From Herbaspirillum sp. (GTDB lineage Bacteria; Pseudomonadota; Gammaproteobacteria; Burkholderiales; Burkholderiaceae_D), in the NCBI GenBank assembly GCA_028291765.1, contig JAQGNR010000296.1, positions 1 to 51,187 on the forward strand: 51,187 nucleotides of DNA. Reading direction: 5' to 3'. The first letter of the stretch is position 1. Every line of letters begins with the position of its first letter. A model generated the notes under the pieces. It saw only the letters and a program-made list of their open reading frames with translations, was not told the origin of the DNA and did no database searches. A program made the translations under genes and the position numbers. Of the stretch, positions 1 through 7,861 are shown piece by piece.

Positions 1-50
1 ACTTTTTTATGACGGGCCCGTGCTGTGACCCCACGTTTTACTCTAGGCAT
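1..50 (-). CDS. rplT: 50S ribosomal protein L20, N-terminal fragment
   Basis: Only the first 16 codons lie in the window; the gene runs off the left edge. The peptide MPRVKRGVTARARHKK is the hallmark basic N-terminus of L20, a 23S rRNA-binding assembly protein. An AAGGAG ribosome binding site sits just upstream of the ATG at 50. It follows rpmI by 26 bp in the conserved infC-rpmI-rplT order. In Enterobacteria L20 represses translation of this operon; whether that holds here cannot be read from the fragment. Confidence 0.95.
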   Translation of the reverse strand, partial: MPRVKRGVTARARHKK

Positions 51-76
51 AATAGCTCCTTAAATTGAGTGTGAGG

Positions 77-274
77 TTAAGCGTTAGGCAGCATGGCGCG
101 TACAGACACCATGTTGGTCGCATCGACACCTGTCGAACCACGCAATTGACGCTTGGTCTTGGTTGTCTTTTTAGTCAGGATGTGGCGCTTGAAGGCTTGG
201 CCGCGCTTGACGGTTCCACCTGGACGTACACGAAAGCGCTTTTTGGCGCTGCTTTTCGTTTTCATTTTTGGCAT
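77..274 (-). CDS. rpmI: 50S ribosomal protein L35
   Basis: This encodes a 65-residue protein beginning [20 protein letters not shown], the conserved start of bacterial L35, which is a small basic large-subunit protein. The open frame continues upstream to 433, but family length and the MPKMKTKS start fix the ATG at 274. The nearest good Shine-Dalgarno sequence (GGAG at 297-300) is about 22 nt from the ATG. A 5-bp UUCG-capped hairpin lies between the two and would bring them to normal spacing (see separate entry). It lies between infC and rplT. Confidence 0.96.
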   Translation of the reverse strand: MPKMKTKSSAKKRFRVRPGGTVKRGQAFKRHILTKKTTKTKRQLRGSTGVDATNMVSVRAMLPNA

Positions 275-280
275 AACAAT

Positions 281-300
281 GTCTGTCCGAAGACAGCTCC
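281..300 (-). promoter_or_regulatory. Hairpin-bridged ribosome binding site of rpmI
   Basis: Read on the minus strand, GGAG (300-297) is followed directly by CUGUC-UUCG-GACAG (stem 296-292 with 287-283, loop 291-288). Eight more nt lead to the AUG at 274. No other purine-rich ribosome binding site lies closer. If the very stable UUCG stem forms, the effective SD-to-AUG spacing is 8 nt. That the hairpin affects translation is inference. Confidence 0.55.
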
Positions 301-392
301 ATTTTTTATATGATTGCAGGTGGCAACACTTCGTTGCGCTTGGATGCCTACTCTCACTTATTTGGCAGCGAAATCGAGTTCGCTGCTTTTGT

Positions 393-420
393 AAAAACAA
401 TGCCCACCGCAAGCGGTGGA
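393..420 (-). terminator. Intrinsic terminator or attenuator between infC and rpmI
   Basis: On the minus strand the stem CCACCG-CUUG-CGGUGG (419-404) is followed by GCAUUGUUUUU. A second hairpin, GCAGCGAA-cucga-UUCGCUGC (386-365), follows about 20 nt further on. The first is a plausible partial intrinsic terminator about 20 nt after the infC stop. Because rpmI and rplT lie downstream and are usually cotranscribed, it is more likely a read-through attenuator than a full stop. Confidence 0.5.
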
Positions 421-441
421 CATTGAATTTCAAAACTCTAA

Positions 442-963
442 TTACTTTTTCTTCTTCGGCGACAGAATCATAATCATCTGACGGCCTTCCATCTTTGGAA
501 ACTGCTCAACCTGACCAAACGGCTCCAGGTCGACTTTCAGACGCTCAAGCATACGGAAACCGATGTCCTGATGGGCCATTTCACGGCCGCGAAAACGCAG
601 TGTGATCTTGGTTTTATCGCCGTCATCCAGAAACTTCTTCAAGTTACGGAGCTTGATATCGTAATCGCCATCATCGGTACCGGGGCGGAATTTGACTTCC
701 TTGACCAGAATAACCTTCTGCTTGAGCTTGGCTTCGTGCGCTTTTTTCTGTTCCTGGTATTTGAACTTACCGTAATCCATCAGACGCGCAACCGGCGGCT
801 GGGCAGTAGGCGCTATTTCAACCAGATCAACGTTTGCTTCTTCAGCCAAACGAAACGCTTCTGCCAAAGTAACGATGCCTAAGGGCTCGTTTTCTACCCC
901 GCTTAAACGCAATTCAGGCGCGGTAACTTCCCCATTTATACGATGTGACTTGTCCGTAGCTAT
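442..963 (-). CDS. infC: Translation initiation factor IF-3 (ATA start)
   Basis: IF-3 binds the 30S subunit, monitors start-codon selection and keeps the subunits apart. The frame gives [35 protein letters not shown] and the C-terminal [13 protein letters not shown] region, ending in KKKK. The IF-3 N-terminus [20 protein letters not shown] is fully in frame upstream of the first TTG, with no ATG, GTG or TTG before it. The matching start is ATA at 963, preceded by AAAGGAAA at 7-nt spacing. That gives 173 residues, the usual IF-3 length. A rare start codon is a known autoregulatory feature of infC (AUU in E. coli). It follows thrS by 59 bp. Confidence 0.93.
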   Translation of the reverse strand: MATDKSHRINGEVTAPELRLSGVENEPLGIVTLAEAFRLAEEANVDLVEIAPTAQPPVARLMDYGKFKYQEQKKAHEAKLKQKVILVKEVKFRPGTDDGDYDIKLRNLKKFLDDGDKTKITLRFRGREMAHQDIGFRMLERLKVDLEPFGQVEQFPKMEGRQMIMILSPKKKK

Positions 964-1022
964 TGTAGTTTCCTTTAAATATTAAATGAATAAGCCGTGC
1001 TTCGCGCTACGGGTTCCCCCGT

Positions 1023-2930
1023 TCAGGCTTTGGCGGCGACCTCATCTCTGAGGCGCTCTACCAGTACATCGATCGGCATCACGCCAAGATCGACATTGCC
1101 CCGCGCACGCACGGCTACTGTATTCGCATCCCGCTCTTTATCGCCGACCACTAAAATATAGGGTGGTTTTTGCAAAGAATGCTGCCGTATTTTATAGGTA
1201 ATCTTTTCATTACGCAAATCGGTCTCGACTCTAAACCCTTGTTTTCTGAGCGTTTGTGCAACACTCTCGACATATTCGGCTTGCGCGTCGGAAATATTGA
1301 GCACGACGATTTGCACCGGCGCTAGCCACAGCGGCATTGCACCGGCATGATTTTCGATCAAAATCGCGATAAACCGCTCCAGCGAGCCGACGATGGCCCG
1401 ATGCAGCATGACCGGCACTTTCGGCACGTTATCTTCGGTTGTGTATTCCGCGCCCAGGCGCTGCGGCATCGAGAAATCGACTTGCATGGTGCCGCATTGC
1501 CAGGATCGTCCAATCGAATCCTTCAGGTGATATTCGATTTTCGGGCCGTAAAACGCGCCCTCGCCCGGCAATTCTTCCCATTCAGTGCCGGATGCGCGAA
1601 TCGCTTCCCGCAGCGCATTTTCAGCCTGATCCCAAACCGCATCGTCGCCGATCCGCTTGTCCGGGCGCAATGCCAGCTTGACTTCCACATTCTGAAAACC
1701 GAAATCGGTATAGACCGCGCGCACCAGCTTATTGAATGCGGCAACTTCACCCTGCACTTGCGCCTCGGTACAGAAAATATGGCCATCGTCCTGGGTAAAG
1801 CCGCGCACGCGCATCATCCCATGCAAGGAACCCGAAGGCTCATTGCGGTGACACTGGCCGAATTCACCGAAGCGCAGCGGTAAATCGCGATAGCTATGCG
1901 GACCGGCATTGTAAATCTGGATATGACCGGGGCAATTCATCGGCTTTAACGCGTAGGAACGGTTTTCGGACTCCGTAGTGAACATATTGTCGCGATAATT
2001 TTCCCAGTGGCCGGTTTTTTCCCATAGCGAGCGGTCCAGAATCTGCGGCGCCTTGACTTCCTGATAGCCGTTATCCTGATACACGCGACGCATGTATTGC
2101 TCGACCTGCTGCCAGATGGTCCAGCCCTTTGGATGCCAGAAAATCAGACCCGGGCCTTCTTCCTGGAAATGGAACAGATCGAGCTGCTTGCCCAACTTAC
2201 GGTGATCGCGTTTTTCCGCCTCTTCCAGCATATGCAGATAGGCTTCCTGATCTTCTTTTTTGGCCCATGCAGTACCGTAAATCCGCTGCAACATCTCATT
2301 TTTCGAATCGCCGCGCCAATAAGCGCCGGCCAGCTTCATCAGCTTGAACACTTTCAGCTTGCCGGTGGACGGCACGTGCGGCCCGCGGCACAGATCGGTA
2401 AATTCGCCTTCGCTATACAGCGACACTTCCTGATCCTGCGGAATTGAACCGATGATCTCGGCCTTATAAGCCTCGCCGATCGATTTGAAATAGGCCACCG
2501 CCTCATCGCGCGCCAGGACACTGCGCACAACCGGCTCATCCTTCTTGGCCAGCTCGGCCATTTTCTTCTCGATCGCGGCCAGATCTTCCGGCGTAAATGG
2601 ACGTTTATATGAAAAATCGTAATAAAACCCGTTTTCGATCACCGGGCCGATCGTTACCTGCGCCTCAGGAAACAGCGTTTTGACCGCATACGCCAGCAAG
2701 TGGGCAGTAGAGTGACGAATCACCTCCAGGCCATCGGCATCCTTATCGGTGACAATCGCCAGATCGGCATCGCGCTCGATCAAGTAAGACGTATCGACCA
2801 GCTTGCCATCCACTTTACCGGCCAGCGCGGCCTTGGCGAGGCCGGCGCCGATACTGGCGGCGACCTGCGCTACTGTTTGCGGCGCATCGAATTGACGCTG
2901 CGATCCATCGGGAAGTCGAATTGAAATCAT
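1023..2930 (-). CDS. thrS: Threonyl-tRNA synthetase
   Basis: Class II aminoacyl-tRNA synthetase of 635 residues that charges tRNA-Thr. It has an N-terminal TGS domain (residues 1-61), an editing domain with the HSTAH zinc motif at 73-77 and a conserved CRGPH, and a catalytic core with MNCPGH and the motif 2 segment [15 protein letters not shown]-terminal anticodon-binding domain closes the protein. The open frame extends 22 codons further, but [10 protein letters not shown] is the family start, so the ATG at 2930 is used. It heads the thrS-infC-rpmI-rplT operon. A terminator lies 31 nt upstream and a Thr-rich leader ORF precedes that, suggesting attenuation by threonyl-tRNA supply. Confidence 0.97.
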   Translation of the reverse strand: MISIRLPDGSQRQFDAPQTVAQVAASIGAGLAKAALAGKVDGKLVDTSYLIERDADLAIVTDKDADGLEVIRHSTAHLLAYAVKTLFPEAQVTIGPVIENGFYYDFSYKRPFTPEDLAAIEKKMAELAKKDEPVVRSVLARDEAVAYFKSIGEAYKAEIIGSIPQDQEVSLYSEGEFTDLCRGPHVPSTGKLKVFKLMKLAGAYWRGDSKNEMLQRIYGTAWAKKEDQEAYLHMLEEAEKRDHRKLGKQLDLFHFQEEGPGLIFWHPKGWTIWQQVEQYMRRVYQDNGYQEVKAPQILDRSLWEKTGHWENYRDNMFTTESENRSYALKPMNCPGHIQIYNAGPHSYRDLPLRFGEFGQCHRNEPSGSLHGMMRVRGFTQDDGHIFCTEAQVQGEVAAFNKLVRAVYTDFGFQNVEVKLALRPDKRIGDDAVWDQAENALREAIRASGTEWEELPGEGAFYGPKIEYHLKDSIGRSWQCGTMQVDFSMPQRLGAEYTTEDNVPKVPVMLHRAIVGSLERFIAILIENHAGAMPLWLAPVQIVVLNISDAQAEYVESVAQTLRKQGFRVETDLRNEKITYKIRQHSLQKPPYILVVGDKERDANTVAVRARGNVDLGVMPIDVLVERLRDEVAAKA

Positions 2931-2961
2931 ATTTTTATAGCCTATGCATAATCGAAAGACG

Positions 2962-2985
2962 AAAAAAAACGCGAACCAGTCGCGT
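2962..2985 (-). terminator. thrS: Intrinsic terminator (candidate attenuator) in the thrS leader
   Basis: On the minus strand ACGCGA (2985-2980), loop CUGGU and UCGCGU (2974-2969) form a 6-bp GC-rich stem directly followed by eight U residues (2969-2962). It ends 31 nt before the thrS ATG and about 30 nt after the stop of a short Thr-rich leader ORF. A competing pairing is visible: AGUCGGGU (3016-3009) can pair with ACGCGACU (2985-2978) with one mismatch, which would remove the terminator's 5' arm. Confidence 0.7.
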
Positions 2986-3014
2986 GTGTTTTTCAATGAC
3001 GAAAAAGAACCCGA

Positions 3015-3059
3015 CTAACATCGCATCGATAAGGTGCTGCCTGTCGTTCGCGGTGTCAT
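3015..3059 (-). CDS. Candidate thrS leader peptide (14 residues, 4 Thr)
   Basis: The short ORF encodes MTPRTTGSTLSMRC. Four of 14 residues are threonine (codons ACA, ACG, ACA, ACC), including a Thr-Thr pair. AAAGG lies 10 nt upstream of the ATG. It starts about 55 nt after the predicted transcription start and ends about 30 nt before the terminator stem. AACCCG (3068-3063) can pair with CGGGUU (3013-3008), supplying a 1:2 pairing that competes with the antiterminator. I know of no described leader peptide of this sequence; the function is inferred from layout alone. Confidence 0.5.
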   Translation of the reverse strand: MTPRTTGSTLSMRC

Positions 3060-3121
3060 AACCGGGTTGCCTTTCTCGCTCTTAGAAATAATGAGTGCAA
3101 CAGTCAAAATCGGGAAGCGCG

Positions 3122-3130
3122 ATTATATCA
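3122..3130 (-). promoter_or_regulatory. Extended -10 promoter of the thrS operon
   Basis: On the minus strand TGATATAAT is an exact extended -10 element (TGn plus consensus TATAAT). No good -35 lies 16-18 nt upstream; a TTGAGA lies 22 nt away, which is too far, and extended -10 promoters can do without one. Transcription would begin near 3115, giving a leader of about 185 nt before thrS. Confidence 0.6.
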
Positions 3131-3168
3131 AATAAATTGGCGACAGCCGTCTCAAAACAGCAACCGCG

Positions 3169-3534
3169 CTACACGGCTCCGGCATCGATATCGGCCAGCG
3201 ATTCCAGACCGCGCCGCGTAATTTCATGGCCATCCGCACCTTCGCGCCGCGCGATGTGGCCTTTCTTGCCGAGAAAAGTGGCCACATCGGGGGCCAGAGC
3301 CGTCAGCGGATCGGCCGCCACCGCACGCAAACCCTCGATGCAATGCTTGATGAACAAGGTCTCTTCCCCTTTTTCGGTCAAGGACAATTGGCCGTTTTTG
3401 GCATAAGCCACATATTTCAACCCGGCCAACCGTTTTACATTCCGCGCCACCCGCGCCGACGGCCGTTCCCGCTTGGGCGCATGTTCAATCTCTTCCAGTG
3501 CATCGAATTCATCTGCTGATAAACGGTCTTCCAT
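3169..3534 (-). CDS. Hypothetical protein, possibly winged-helix
   Basis: This encodes a 121-residue charged soluble protein beginning MEDRLSADEFDALEEIEHAP. I do not recognise the family. The middle (RVARNVKRLAGLKYVAYAKNGQLSLTEKG, abridged) resembles a winged-helix recognition helix and wing, in which LSLTEKGEE is the typical post-wing phrase of DNA-binding proteins. The second half repeats the pattern (GHEITRRGLESL). A GAGAG ribosome binding site precedes the ATG at 3534. It ends only 39 bp upstream of the thrS promoter, on the same strand. Confidence 0.65.
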   Translation of the reverse strand: MEDRLSADEFDALEEIEHAPKRERPSARVARNVKRLAGLKYVAYAKNGQLSLTEKGEETLFIKHCIEGLRAVAADPLTALAPDVATFLGKKGHIARREGADGHEITRRGLESLADIDAGAV

Positions 3535-3726
3535 TGTCGCTCTCTATAAAATACGGCCGCTGCCGTGCGCTGCACCATGCACGACTGCCGCAAAGGCGCA
3601 CACATTACCTGAAACACAGCTAAAAAACTATGCGACACTGCGGTTTGCGTTGCCGCAGCAACGGCCAGTGCAGCATTCGAGCATCATTACAGACCCAACA
3701 TTCCCGGAATTTGCCTGCCTTAAATT

Positions 3727-4281
3727 ATGACAAAGACGCCATTGTTATCTTGCGCATTACTGCTCACCGCATTGCTGAGCACCGCCTGTTCGACGCCCAC
3801 GCGTGACGGCCCTGTCGCCACCGATCAACTGGTATTCCAGGTATGCCTGCGCGACCCGTCGATGGCCAATACGAAACAGCTCGATTTCACCATCGTCCGG
3901 GCCGACAAAAGAGAAATAGCACCCGCAATGGCGGTGGGCACTTCCGTCAAAAAGCAACCGATTTTCGAAGCTGTCGCCGACAATTTCTCGACCATCAAAA
4001 TGACAGTCTTATCGACCGACCGCTTAAATTGGTACGGCCTTACGCCCCCAAGCGATGCCAGTCTGACTACCTGGAGCGACTGGCAAGCGGCGGCGTTTGC
4101 CAGCCGCAGCGAAGACATTGCCTACAAGCTACAGCACGATCTGAATTTCGACAAAGAAACCGCTGGCAACGGCCCCGGCGCCGTCAAAATCCGCTACCGC
4201 ATGATGCACTACAAAGACATCCTTGCCGCCAGAGCCGTGCGCCGCATCGAACTGCCCCATACCGACTTCGCACCTTGCTAG
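3727..4281 (+). CDS. Hypothetical lipoprotein
   Basis: This encodes 184 residues with a type II signal peptide: MTKTPLLSC, a hydrophobic stretch, then lipobox LSTAC with the Cys at 21. The mature part (TPTRDGPVATDQLVFQVCLR) contains no motif I can name. It has two further Cys residues, one at the very C-terminus (DFAPC). It is probably membrane-anchored and periplasmic. It stands alone between an oppositely oriented gene and a small ORF. Confidence 0.7.
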   Translation: MTKTPLLSCALLLTALLSTACSTPTRDGPVATDQLVFQVCLRDPSMANTKQLDFTIVRADKREIAPAMAVGTSVKKQPIFEAVADNFSTIKMTVLSTDRLNWYGLTPPSDASLTTWSDWQAAAFASRSEDIAYKLQHDLNFDKETAGNGPGAVKIRYRMMHYKDILAARAVRRIELPHTDFAPC

Positions 4282-4394
4282 ACAAAATGTATTGAGCCGC
4301 AACATCCGCTCTTCCTACGCAGCATCGGGCCAAAGTCTGGCAGCCCGGCCGACAGGCGCGGTATACCATCGAGACTCACTTTCAGGAGACTGAC

Positions 4395-4583
4395 ATGAGC
4401 TCAAGAAGCCCGCAATTCGGCCGCACCGGCGCCAAGGAACCCCGCCCCGCTGCAAACAACGCCAGCGCCGAAGAGCGCAGCAAGGCTCGCAACGAAGACG
4501 CCAATCGCCGCCAACGCCTGGGCATGGCGACACGCGATATGAACCGTCTCGCGGCATTGAATAAGTCCTCGTCGGATAAGTAA
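4395..4583 (+). CDS. Small hydrophilic hypothetical protein
   Basis: This encodes 62 residues, MSSRSPQFGRTGAKEPRPAA at the start, rich in Arg, Ala, Asn and Ser and probably disordered. A strong AGGAG ribosome binding site lies 7 nt upstream of the ATG, which is the main support for it being real. The family is not recognised. Confidence 0.6.
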   Translation: MSSRSPQFGRTGAKEPRPAANNASAEERSKARNEDANRRQRLGMATRDMNRLAALNKSSSDK

Positions 4584-4751
4584 TCGACTGACGCTTTTCC
4601 GTTCAATGCGTGCTTCATTCACCCGTTCATTCACGCCCCGCATGCATTTTTTTCATTCGGTTACGCACGCTTACAGTTGAATCGTCTCGATATCACTTAA
4701 TAAGAAAATCGACAGATACAGTAGGCATGTCACTAACCACGAAAGACCGCA

Positions 4752-4877
4752 ATGAAAAAGATCCTTCGCGCAATTTTTGCCTCGATTCTGCTGGCGAGCA
4801 CGCTGGCCGGCTGCATTGTTGTGCCGCTGGGAGGCCCCGGTTATTCCCATCATCATCATGAACGCTACTACGATTGA
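4752..4877 (+). CDS. Very small lipoprotein (41 aa) with a His cluster
   Basis: This encodes 41 residues: MKKILRAIFASILLASTLAG, then the lipobox Cys at 21 (LAGC). The mature peptide is about 20 residues and contains HHHHERYYD. The signal peptide is textbook type II, so the product is probably an outer-membrane- or inner-membrane-anchored peptide. The four His residues might bind metal, but that is speculation. Short lipoproteins of this shape (LAGC followed by VVP and His/Tyr-rich tails) are common in Burkholderiales. No strong ribosome binding site is visible. Confidence 0.6.
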   Translation: MKKILRAIFASILLASTLAGCIVVPLGGPGYSHHHHERYYD

Positions 4878-5038
4878 TAAGCAAGTTGACCAAGTTGACA
4901 AACAAGTTGATCAATAAGGGGGGGTTTCTGACAGTTTCTGACGCGGCAATGATTGTCTTGCACTGGATTTAACCGTATTACAGCGGATGCCAGCCGTCCC
5001 GGTTACAATCCCAAACTTATCCAATAATTGCCGCTGTT

Positions 5039-5476
5039 ATGAAATTTTTGGTTCTTGCACTGTTGACGGTCAGTTCTCTAGCGAATGCAGCGCAATGGAC
5101 GCCGCTTGGCGAAAATGATTTCGGCGCATTTTATGTCGATAAAGCGTCCATTACCCAGTCACAAGACCTGATCCAGGTCGATACCCTGTTGAACTGGGTT
5201 GAACCGCACCCCTTGCCCGGCAACGATACAAAAACCTATCAATCCGAAGTTGCCCTGGCCTACCTGGATTGCAAAAACAACGAACTCGCCTTCGGCAGCC
5301 GCACCATGTATGCCGATTCTAACGGGATGGGGCACGTCGTTTTCAATATCGACCTCACCCTTAACGATGTCAGATTAAGAGCTTCTGCCGCCGGCAGCAC
5401 CGGCGAGCAGTTGATAAAATCCGTTTGCCCGAAACCCCCTCAAACCAGCGCATTGACACCATCCACAAAAAAGTGA
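5039..5476 (+). CDS. Secreted surface-adhesin E-like protein
   Basis: This encodes 145 residues with a Sec signal peptide (MKFLVLALLTVSSLANA, cleavage after residue 17 or so). The mature start AQWTPLGENDFGAFYVDKAS, followed by a segment with YQSEVALAYLDCKNNELA, fits the surface-adhesin E-like domain (W-x-P-L-G, Y-V-D, and a central strand with Cys). Two Cys could form a disulfide (central C and the C in SVCPKP). Many betaproteobacterial genomes carry such small periplasmic proteins of unknown role. Confidence 0.7.
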   Translation: MKFLVLALLTVSSLANAAQWTPLGENDFGAFYVDKASITQSQDLIQVDTLLNWVEPHPLPGNDTKTYQSEVALAYLDCKNNELAFGSRTMYADSNGMGHVVFNIDLTLNDVRLRASAAGSTGEQLIKSVCPKPPQTSALTPSTKK

Positions 5477-5487
5477 TCCCGCATTAG

Positions 5488-5634
5488 GAAGCTCTGATTA
5501 AGTGTCGTGAGCGGCCCAATCGCCGGACTGCGATGCTCACCGTACCTGCGTACGGCTCCGCGTCTGATCCAGCGCAGGTTGTTAGTAATTCGCCACTCAC
5601 GACACTTACTCAGAACTTCCTGACTTAATCAGAG
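5488..5634. repeat. Imperfect palindromic intergenic repeat
   Basis: Arms 5488-5514 and 5593-5619 are inverted copies (27 bp with three mismatches). A second inverted pairing, CTCTGATTAAGT (5492) with ACTTAATCAGAG (5623), uses the outer edge. The loop contains a further small palindrome (CCGTA-cctgcg-TACGG). No ORF of note lies inside. It occupies the whole gap between the small secreted protein and the end of pgm. It may be a REP/MITE-type element. Confidence 0.75.
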
Positions 5635-5643
5635 ATCTTTGAA

Positions 5644-7335
5644 TTAATCCCCGATCGCCGCCGTCACAATATCCCGCGCTTCGCGCAAAATACGCTGCAG
5701 ATGCGCCTCATCGCGGAAACTCTCGCCGTAGATTTTATAAATATCCTCAGTACCCGACGGACGCGCTGCAAACCAGCCGTTTTCCGACACCACCTTCAAT
5801 CCGCCAAACGCAACCTGATTAGCCGGCGCCGCCGTTAATCTGGCGATGATCGGTTCGCCGGCCAACTCGGTCGAGTGCACCTGCGCCGCCGTCAATCTGG
5901 ACAGTTTCTTTTTCTGTTCCGGCGTGGCCGGCGCATCGACCCGATCGATAAACGGCCGTCCCAATTCCTCGGTCAGCTTCTGATATTGCTGCGCCGGGTC
6001 GAGACCGGTTTTAGCCGTCATCTCAGCCGCCAGCAACGCTGCCGTCATACCGTCCTTATCGGTGCTCCAGGCCGAGCCGTCGATACGCAGAAACGAGGCC
6101 CCGGCGCTTTCCTCTCCGCCAAAACCCAAACTACCATCCAACAGCCCATCAGAGAACCATTTAAAACCGACCGGCATCTCCACCAATGGCCGCTTCACTT
6201 TGGCCGCCACCAGATCGATCATCCGGCTACTGACCAGCGTCTTGCCGATACCGGCATCCGGCTTCCAGCCCGGCCGGTGCGTAAACAAATAATTGATCAT
6301 GACCGATAGATAATGATTAGCCGGCATCAGACCGCCGCTGCGGGTAACGATGCCATGCCGATCGTGATCGGTATCGCAGGCAAAAGCGACATCGTAATCA
6401 TTGCGCAACGCAATCAATTCCTGCATCGCATAAGCCGACGACGGATCCATTCTGATCTTGCCGTCCCAATCGGCCGACATAAAGCCAAACTGCATATCGA
6501 CCGGGCGCTCGATCACATGCAAATTCAATTTGAAGCGTTCGGCGATCAAAGGCCAGAAATGAATCCCTGCGCCGCCCAGCGGATCGACGCATAGCTTCAA
6601 ATCGGAACCGGCAATCGCTGCCATATCGATCACATCGATCAAGCCATTAACGTAAGTGTTCAGAAAATCGAAACGATACGTGGTGGAAGCCTTCAACGCC
6701 TGCGCATAATCGATTCTGCACACATCGCGCAATTGCCCCTCCAGCAAAGCATTCGCTTTAGCCTCGATCCATCCGGTCGCGGCGGCATCGGCCGGCCCGC
6801 CATTGGGCGTGTTGTACTTGAAACCGCCGTCGCCCGGCGGATTATGCGACGGCGTAATGACGATGCCGTCGGCACGCCCGGTGCTGTCAGCGCCACGGCG
6901 GTTATACGACAGAATGGCATGGGAAATCGCCGGCGTCGGGGTATATTCGTCATCCAGCGCGATCATCGCGGTCACCCCATTGGCGGCCAGCACTTCCAGC
7001 GCCGTTTTGAACGCCGGCATCGACAAGGCATGGGTATCGAAGCCGATATACAAAGGGCCGCCAATCCGATTGGCGGCCCGATACAGGCAAATAGCCTGGG
7101 TCACAGCAAGAATATGCGCCTCATTAAAACTGGCGTTCAAAGAACTGCCCCGATGCCCTGAAGTACCGAAAGCGATGCGTTGCGCCGCCACACCGGGATC
7201 AGGTTTCAAATCATAATAAGCCGCTGTCAATTTCGACAAATCCACCAGATCCGACGCCGCCAACCGTTGACCGGGCACACCGGCTTGCGCCGCCACAGCC
7301 TTACCTTGCAATACACTCTCGCTCAGACTATTCAT
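5644..7335 (-). CDS. pgm: Phosphoglucomutase (alpha-D-glucose specific)
   Basis: Interconverts glucose-1-phosphate and glucose-6-phosphate, linking glycogen/trehalose and sugar-nucleotide synthesis to glycolysis. The 563 residues include the catalytic phosphoserine loop TPSHNPPGDGG (Ser163), the metal-binding DTDHDRHG, the sugar-binding GGEESAGASF and the C-terminal phosphate loop RPSGTEDIYKIYGES. The FGTSGHRG segment near residue 57 is typical of the bacterial Pgm clade, and length fits. It lies 12 bp downstream of a small gene and in the same direction as treY, consistent with a storage-sugar operon. Confidence 0.95.
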   Translation of the reverse strand: MNSLSESVLQGKAVAAQAGVPGQRLAASDLVDLSKLTAAYYDLKPDPGVAAQRIAFGTSGHRGSSLNASFNEAHILAVTQAICLYRAANRIGGPLYIGFDTHALSMPAFKTALEVLAANGVTAMIALDDEYTPTPAISHAILSYNRRGADSTGRADGIVITPSHNPPGDGGFKYNTPNGGPADAAATGWIEAKANALLEGQLRDVCRIDYAQALKASTTYRFDFLNTYVNGLIDVIDMAAIAGSDLKLCVDPLGGAGIHFWPLIAERFKLNLHVIERPVDMQFGFMSADWDGKIRMDPSSAYAMQELIALRNDYDVAFACDTDHDRHGIVTRSGGLMPANHYLSVMINYLFTHRPGWKPDAGIGKTLVSSRMIDLVAAKVKRPLVEMPVGFKWFSDGLLDGSLGFGGEESAGASFLRIDGSAWSTDKDGMTAALLAAEMTAKTGLDPAQQYQKLTEELGRPFIDRVDAPATPEQKKKLSRLTAAQVHSTELAGEPIIARLTAAPANQVAFGGLKVVSENGWFAARPSGTEDIYKIYGESFRDEAHLQRILREARDIVTAAIGD

Positions 7336-7347
7336 GCACTCTCCAAA

Positions 7348-7740
7348 TTAATGCTGCAAATGCGCGATCGACAACGGATCGAAATCGCGCCAGTCGCCAT
7401 CGATAATAGTGCCGACGCTGCGCTCGATCGCGCCGGCGTGAATCGTCTCCAATAAACCCAGCGCATCCGCCTCCTGCTGCGGGGTATCTGCCGCCACGGC
7501 CACCATCATGCCAGCTTTGCGCTTCACGTCCCAATTTTCGCCGCGCTCGGGCTCATGACGCTCTTTGGTCGAATTACCGCCCAGCACACCGCCGTCGTCA
7601 AAATAAAGATCGTGCTGCCCGGCCGGATTGACATAGAACGAACTGATCGAAGCGCGCGGAAAACCGATTCTTTCCAGCTCAGCGATGGCAAAAGCAACAT
7701 CACTCTGGGTTTGAAAACGTCCCGCAATAATATTCGACAT
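7348..7740 (-). CDS. Hypothetical protein, YflT/GsiB-type stress domain
   Basis: The 130-residue protein starts MSNIIAGRFQTQSDVAFAIA. The GRF-x(n)-A-x3-L-x3-G-F/I pattern at the N-terminus followed by a glycine-rich middle and VAVAADTPQQEADALGLLE resembles the general-stress 17M-like (YflT) ferredoxin-type fold. GAAGGA lies 6 nt before the second ATG at 7740, while the first ATG (7746) abuts it, so the second is preferred. It sits between treY and pgm on the same strand. Confidence 0.65.
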   Translation of the reverse strand: MSNIIAGRFQTQSDVAFAIAELERIGFPRASISSFYVNPAGQHDLYFDDGGVLGGNSTKERHEPERGENWDVKRKAGMMVAVAADTPQQEADALGLLETIHAGAIERSVGTIIDGDWRDFDPLSIAHLQH

Positions 7741-7861
7741 GACCATTCCTTCAATAAAATGAAGACATTAAAAAGAATAGTCGCCCACGCTGACAGCGGC
7801 AGTAGGACAGCGCAGTATTTTCTTGTAGGACGTTTTGCAAAACATTTACCCATCTCCACGG

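Noticed and set aside
2945..3130. T-box riboswitch upstream of thrS
   Set aside because: No T-box consensus or specifier stem is visible and the group is not Firmicutes; the Thr-rich leader fits ribosome-mediated attenuation better.
4880..4916. CAAGTTGAC repeats after the small lipoprotein
   Set aside because: Three short imperfect copies in 36 bp with no hairpin or gene relation; too little to call a regulatory element.
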